Assembly (NCBI GenBank): GCA_017613815.1
Contig: JAGADB010000179.1
Location: 1 to 7,466 of the forward strand
Direction: 5' to 3'
Origin: Clostridia bacterium
GTDB taxonomy: Bacteria > Bacillota > Clostridia > Oscillospirales > CAG-382
DNA length: 7,466 bases
Shown here: in pieces, positions 6,345 through 7,466 of the stretch
Layout of the letters: each line of letters opens with the position of its first letter
Numbering within the stretch: the first letter of the stretch is position 1
Notes under the pieces: model-generated
Databases searched by the model: none
Seen by the model: only the letters and a program-made list of their open reading frames with translations
Told to the model about the DNA's origin: nothing
Translations under genes and position numbers: made by a program

Positions 6345-7466
6345 TTATTCCGCCTTGTGGGAAGCAAGGTAAGCGGCGACTCTCTTTTCGGTGTTCTGCC
6401 GGATATTGAAGTACCAGAGTCCGTAATCGCCCTCGTGATAGCTTTCGGGACCGAATCCTGCGTCGGCGGTCAGCGGCGCAAGCGCGTCGGTGTGCGTTAC
6501 TACGACTCCGCGTTCTACGTCGACCTTTGCGTCAGCCGCTTCCGGTACGGTGTAAACTTCCTCGGTTTCCTCGTTATAGAATATTGCGCCGAGGTTGAGC
6601 TCCTTGCCCGCGTAGGTGCCGTCGCGCTTCCAGTTGAGCGGATTTATGGAAATCGCGCCCTTTTCGACAACGAAGTGGTATGCGTTCTTGTTGCCCTCGC
6701 CCTCGGTGTTCCACGAAATTATAACGCCCGTGTCATCCTCGCCTTCGGCAAATTTCAGGTGCGGATTTGCGTCAAGGAACTGCTTTGTAACCGAGTAGCC
6801 GAGAACGTATGCCGCGATCATGCGCTCATAATAGTCGGGATGCGCCTTCATATATTCGGAGAGCACGTACAGCATGAGCGTTGAGCCCTGCGAGTGCGAC
6901 GCCAGAATGAAGGGACGTCCCCCGTTGTAATTTTCAAAATAATAGTCGAGCGCCTCAAATATCGACTGCTTCGGCGCTCCTGAAAGGACGTCAGCCAATT
7001 CGGAAGCGGAAACCTGATATACGGTTGCCATATTCATCTGACGGTAATATGGAGCAAATACGTTGGTTGCGGACTCGTGAGCCGTCGCCTGAAGCTGGAA
7101 GATTCCCCACGCGTTTTCCCTCATGGGAGCGTAGTCGAGGTCGCATACTCTCGGCGCGCCCGTCGAAAAGTCCATAAAAGCGGTAGGATAGATGTAGAAC
7201 GTGTCCGCTTCCTTCGTGATTTCGGGTATCGAAATCCAGTTGTCGGGATTTGCGTAAGCGGATTCCTTGCGCTTTATTTTGGCGTTTTCGTTGTATGATT
7301 TCCATTCCGTAACGCCGTAAAGGCGCACGAAGGTTGTGAGAGACTGCTCTCTCGTGTATAAGCCCTTAGGGTCGAAAAGCGTTTCGGAAACGCCGTTCAT
7401 TATTCCGTATTTCACGCAGAATCCGACTCCCGCGTTTGCCCAGTCGGAGATGTCCGCGCCGTCTTC
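6345..7466 (-). CDS. SLH-domain surface protein with DUF3089 lipase-like alpha/beta hydrolase domain (5' end outside window)
   Basis: The frame runs open from the window edge to a TAA at 6345, giving the last 373 residues. The first 50 or so are an S-layer homology repeat: DISDWAN, then VKYGIMNGVSETLFDPKG, then YTREQSLTTFVRLYG. SLH repeats come in sets of up to three and attach proteins to secondary cell-wall polymer, so a signal peptide and more repeats should lie beyond the edge. The rest matches DUF3089, an uncharacterised alpha/beta-hydrolase group: FYIYPTAF (90-97), FAPYYRQM (137-144), the nucleophile elbow ILASHSQGS (187-195, Ser192), INPLNW (274-279) and the C-terminal YHEGDYG...NIRQN...R with His344 as probable catalytic base. 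The protein therefore probably hydrolyses an ester at the cell surface. A GTG at 7415 is not the start, because the SLH repeat extends upstream of it. Confidence 0.88.
   Translation of the reverse strand, partial: EDGADISDWANAGVGFCVKYGIMNGVSETLFDPKGLYTREQSLTTFVRLYGVTEWKSYNENAKIKRKESAYANPDNWISIPEITKEADTFYIYPTAFMDFSTGAPRVCDLDYAPMRENAWGIFQLQATAHESATNVFAPYYRQMNMATVYQVSASELADVLSGAPKQSIFEALDYYFENYNGGRPFILASHSQGSTLMLYVLSEYMKAHPDYYERMIAAYVLGYSVTKQFLDANPHLKFAEGEDDTGVIISWNTEGEGNKNAYHFVVEKGAISINPLNWKRDGTYAGKELNLGAIFYNEETEEVYTVPEAADAKVDVERGVVVTHTDALAPLTADAGFGPESYHEGDYGLWYFNIRQNTEKRVAAYLASHKAE

Noticed and set aside
6357..6884. Plus-strand open frame of 175 codons
   Set aside because: It lies wholly opposite the DUF3089 domain, has no recognisable motif, and the minus-strand frame has clear catalytic motifs. 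The same applies to the 172-codon plus-strand frame at 1234-1752 opposite the transporter and nitrilase genes.
7413..7415. GTG as start of the DUF3089 gene
   Set aside because: The frame continues upstream without a stop to the window edge, and the upstream residues (DISDWAN...) complete the SLH repeat, so the GTG is an internal valine codon.
1..7466. Integron cassette array, suggested by many short single-function genes in one direction
   Set aside because: Gaps of 1-39 bases are too short for attC sites, and no conserved cassette-end palindrome or integrase is present.

Overview
All of the roughly 7.5 kb is coding on the minus strand, so transcription runs from position 7466 towards position 1. 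Eleven genes follow one another with gaps of 1 to 39 bases and one 4-base overlap. No intergenic stretch is long enough to hold a strong promoter, terminator or RNA gene, so the window reads as the interior of one long co-directional transcription unit, cut at both ends. I recognise no phage, transposon, CRISPR, tRNA or rRNA sequence.

The organism is most likely a Firmicute of the class Clostridia, possibly an uncultured gut or sediment lineage. The reasons are purine-rich Shine-Dalgarno sites (GGAGG, AAGAGG) before most starts, an S-layer homology (SLH) domain on a surface enzyme, base composition that looks mid-range by eye, and several protein subfamilies that I associate with Clostridia. 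This assignment is inference; no marker gene is present.

Layout in order of transcription: (1) 7466-6345, the C-terminal part of a surface protein joining an SLH repeat to a DUF3089 alpha/beta hydrolase; (2) 6329-5520, a cytosolic alpha/beta hydrolase; (3) 5484-5080, a GNAT acetyltransferase; (4) 5040-4126, a 304-residue SAM methyltransferase resembling sterol or lipid methyltransferases; (5) 4124-3567, a RimJ/RimL-type GNAT; (6) 3535-3329, a 68-residue conserved protein of unknown function; (7) 3332-2739, a small SAM methyltransferase translationally coupled to gene 6; (8) 2725-2210, a GNAT resembling arylalkylamine N-acetyltransferases; (9) 2202-1324, a ten-helix EamA/DMT transporter; (10) 1306-509, a nitrilase-superfamily carbon-nitrogen hydrolase; (11) 498-1, the N-terminal 166 residues of a second EamA/DMT transporter.

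The set is dominated by single-domain enzymes that modify small molecules (three acetyltransferases, two methyltransferases, an amidase, two esterase-like hydrolases) plus two metabolite exporters. No scaffold-building enzyme such as an NRPS, PKS, terpene synthase or radical SAM protein is visible. The content therefore fits detoxification, scavenging or resistance better than synthesis of a defined product. Each family is known; what is unusual is the uninterrupted array, the SLH-DUF3089 fusion and the coupling of the small unknown protein to a methyltransferase. I do not see convincing evidence of a wholly new system.
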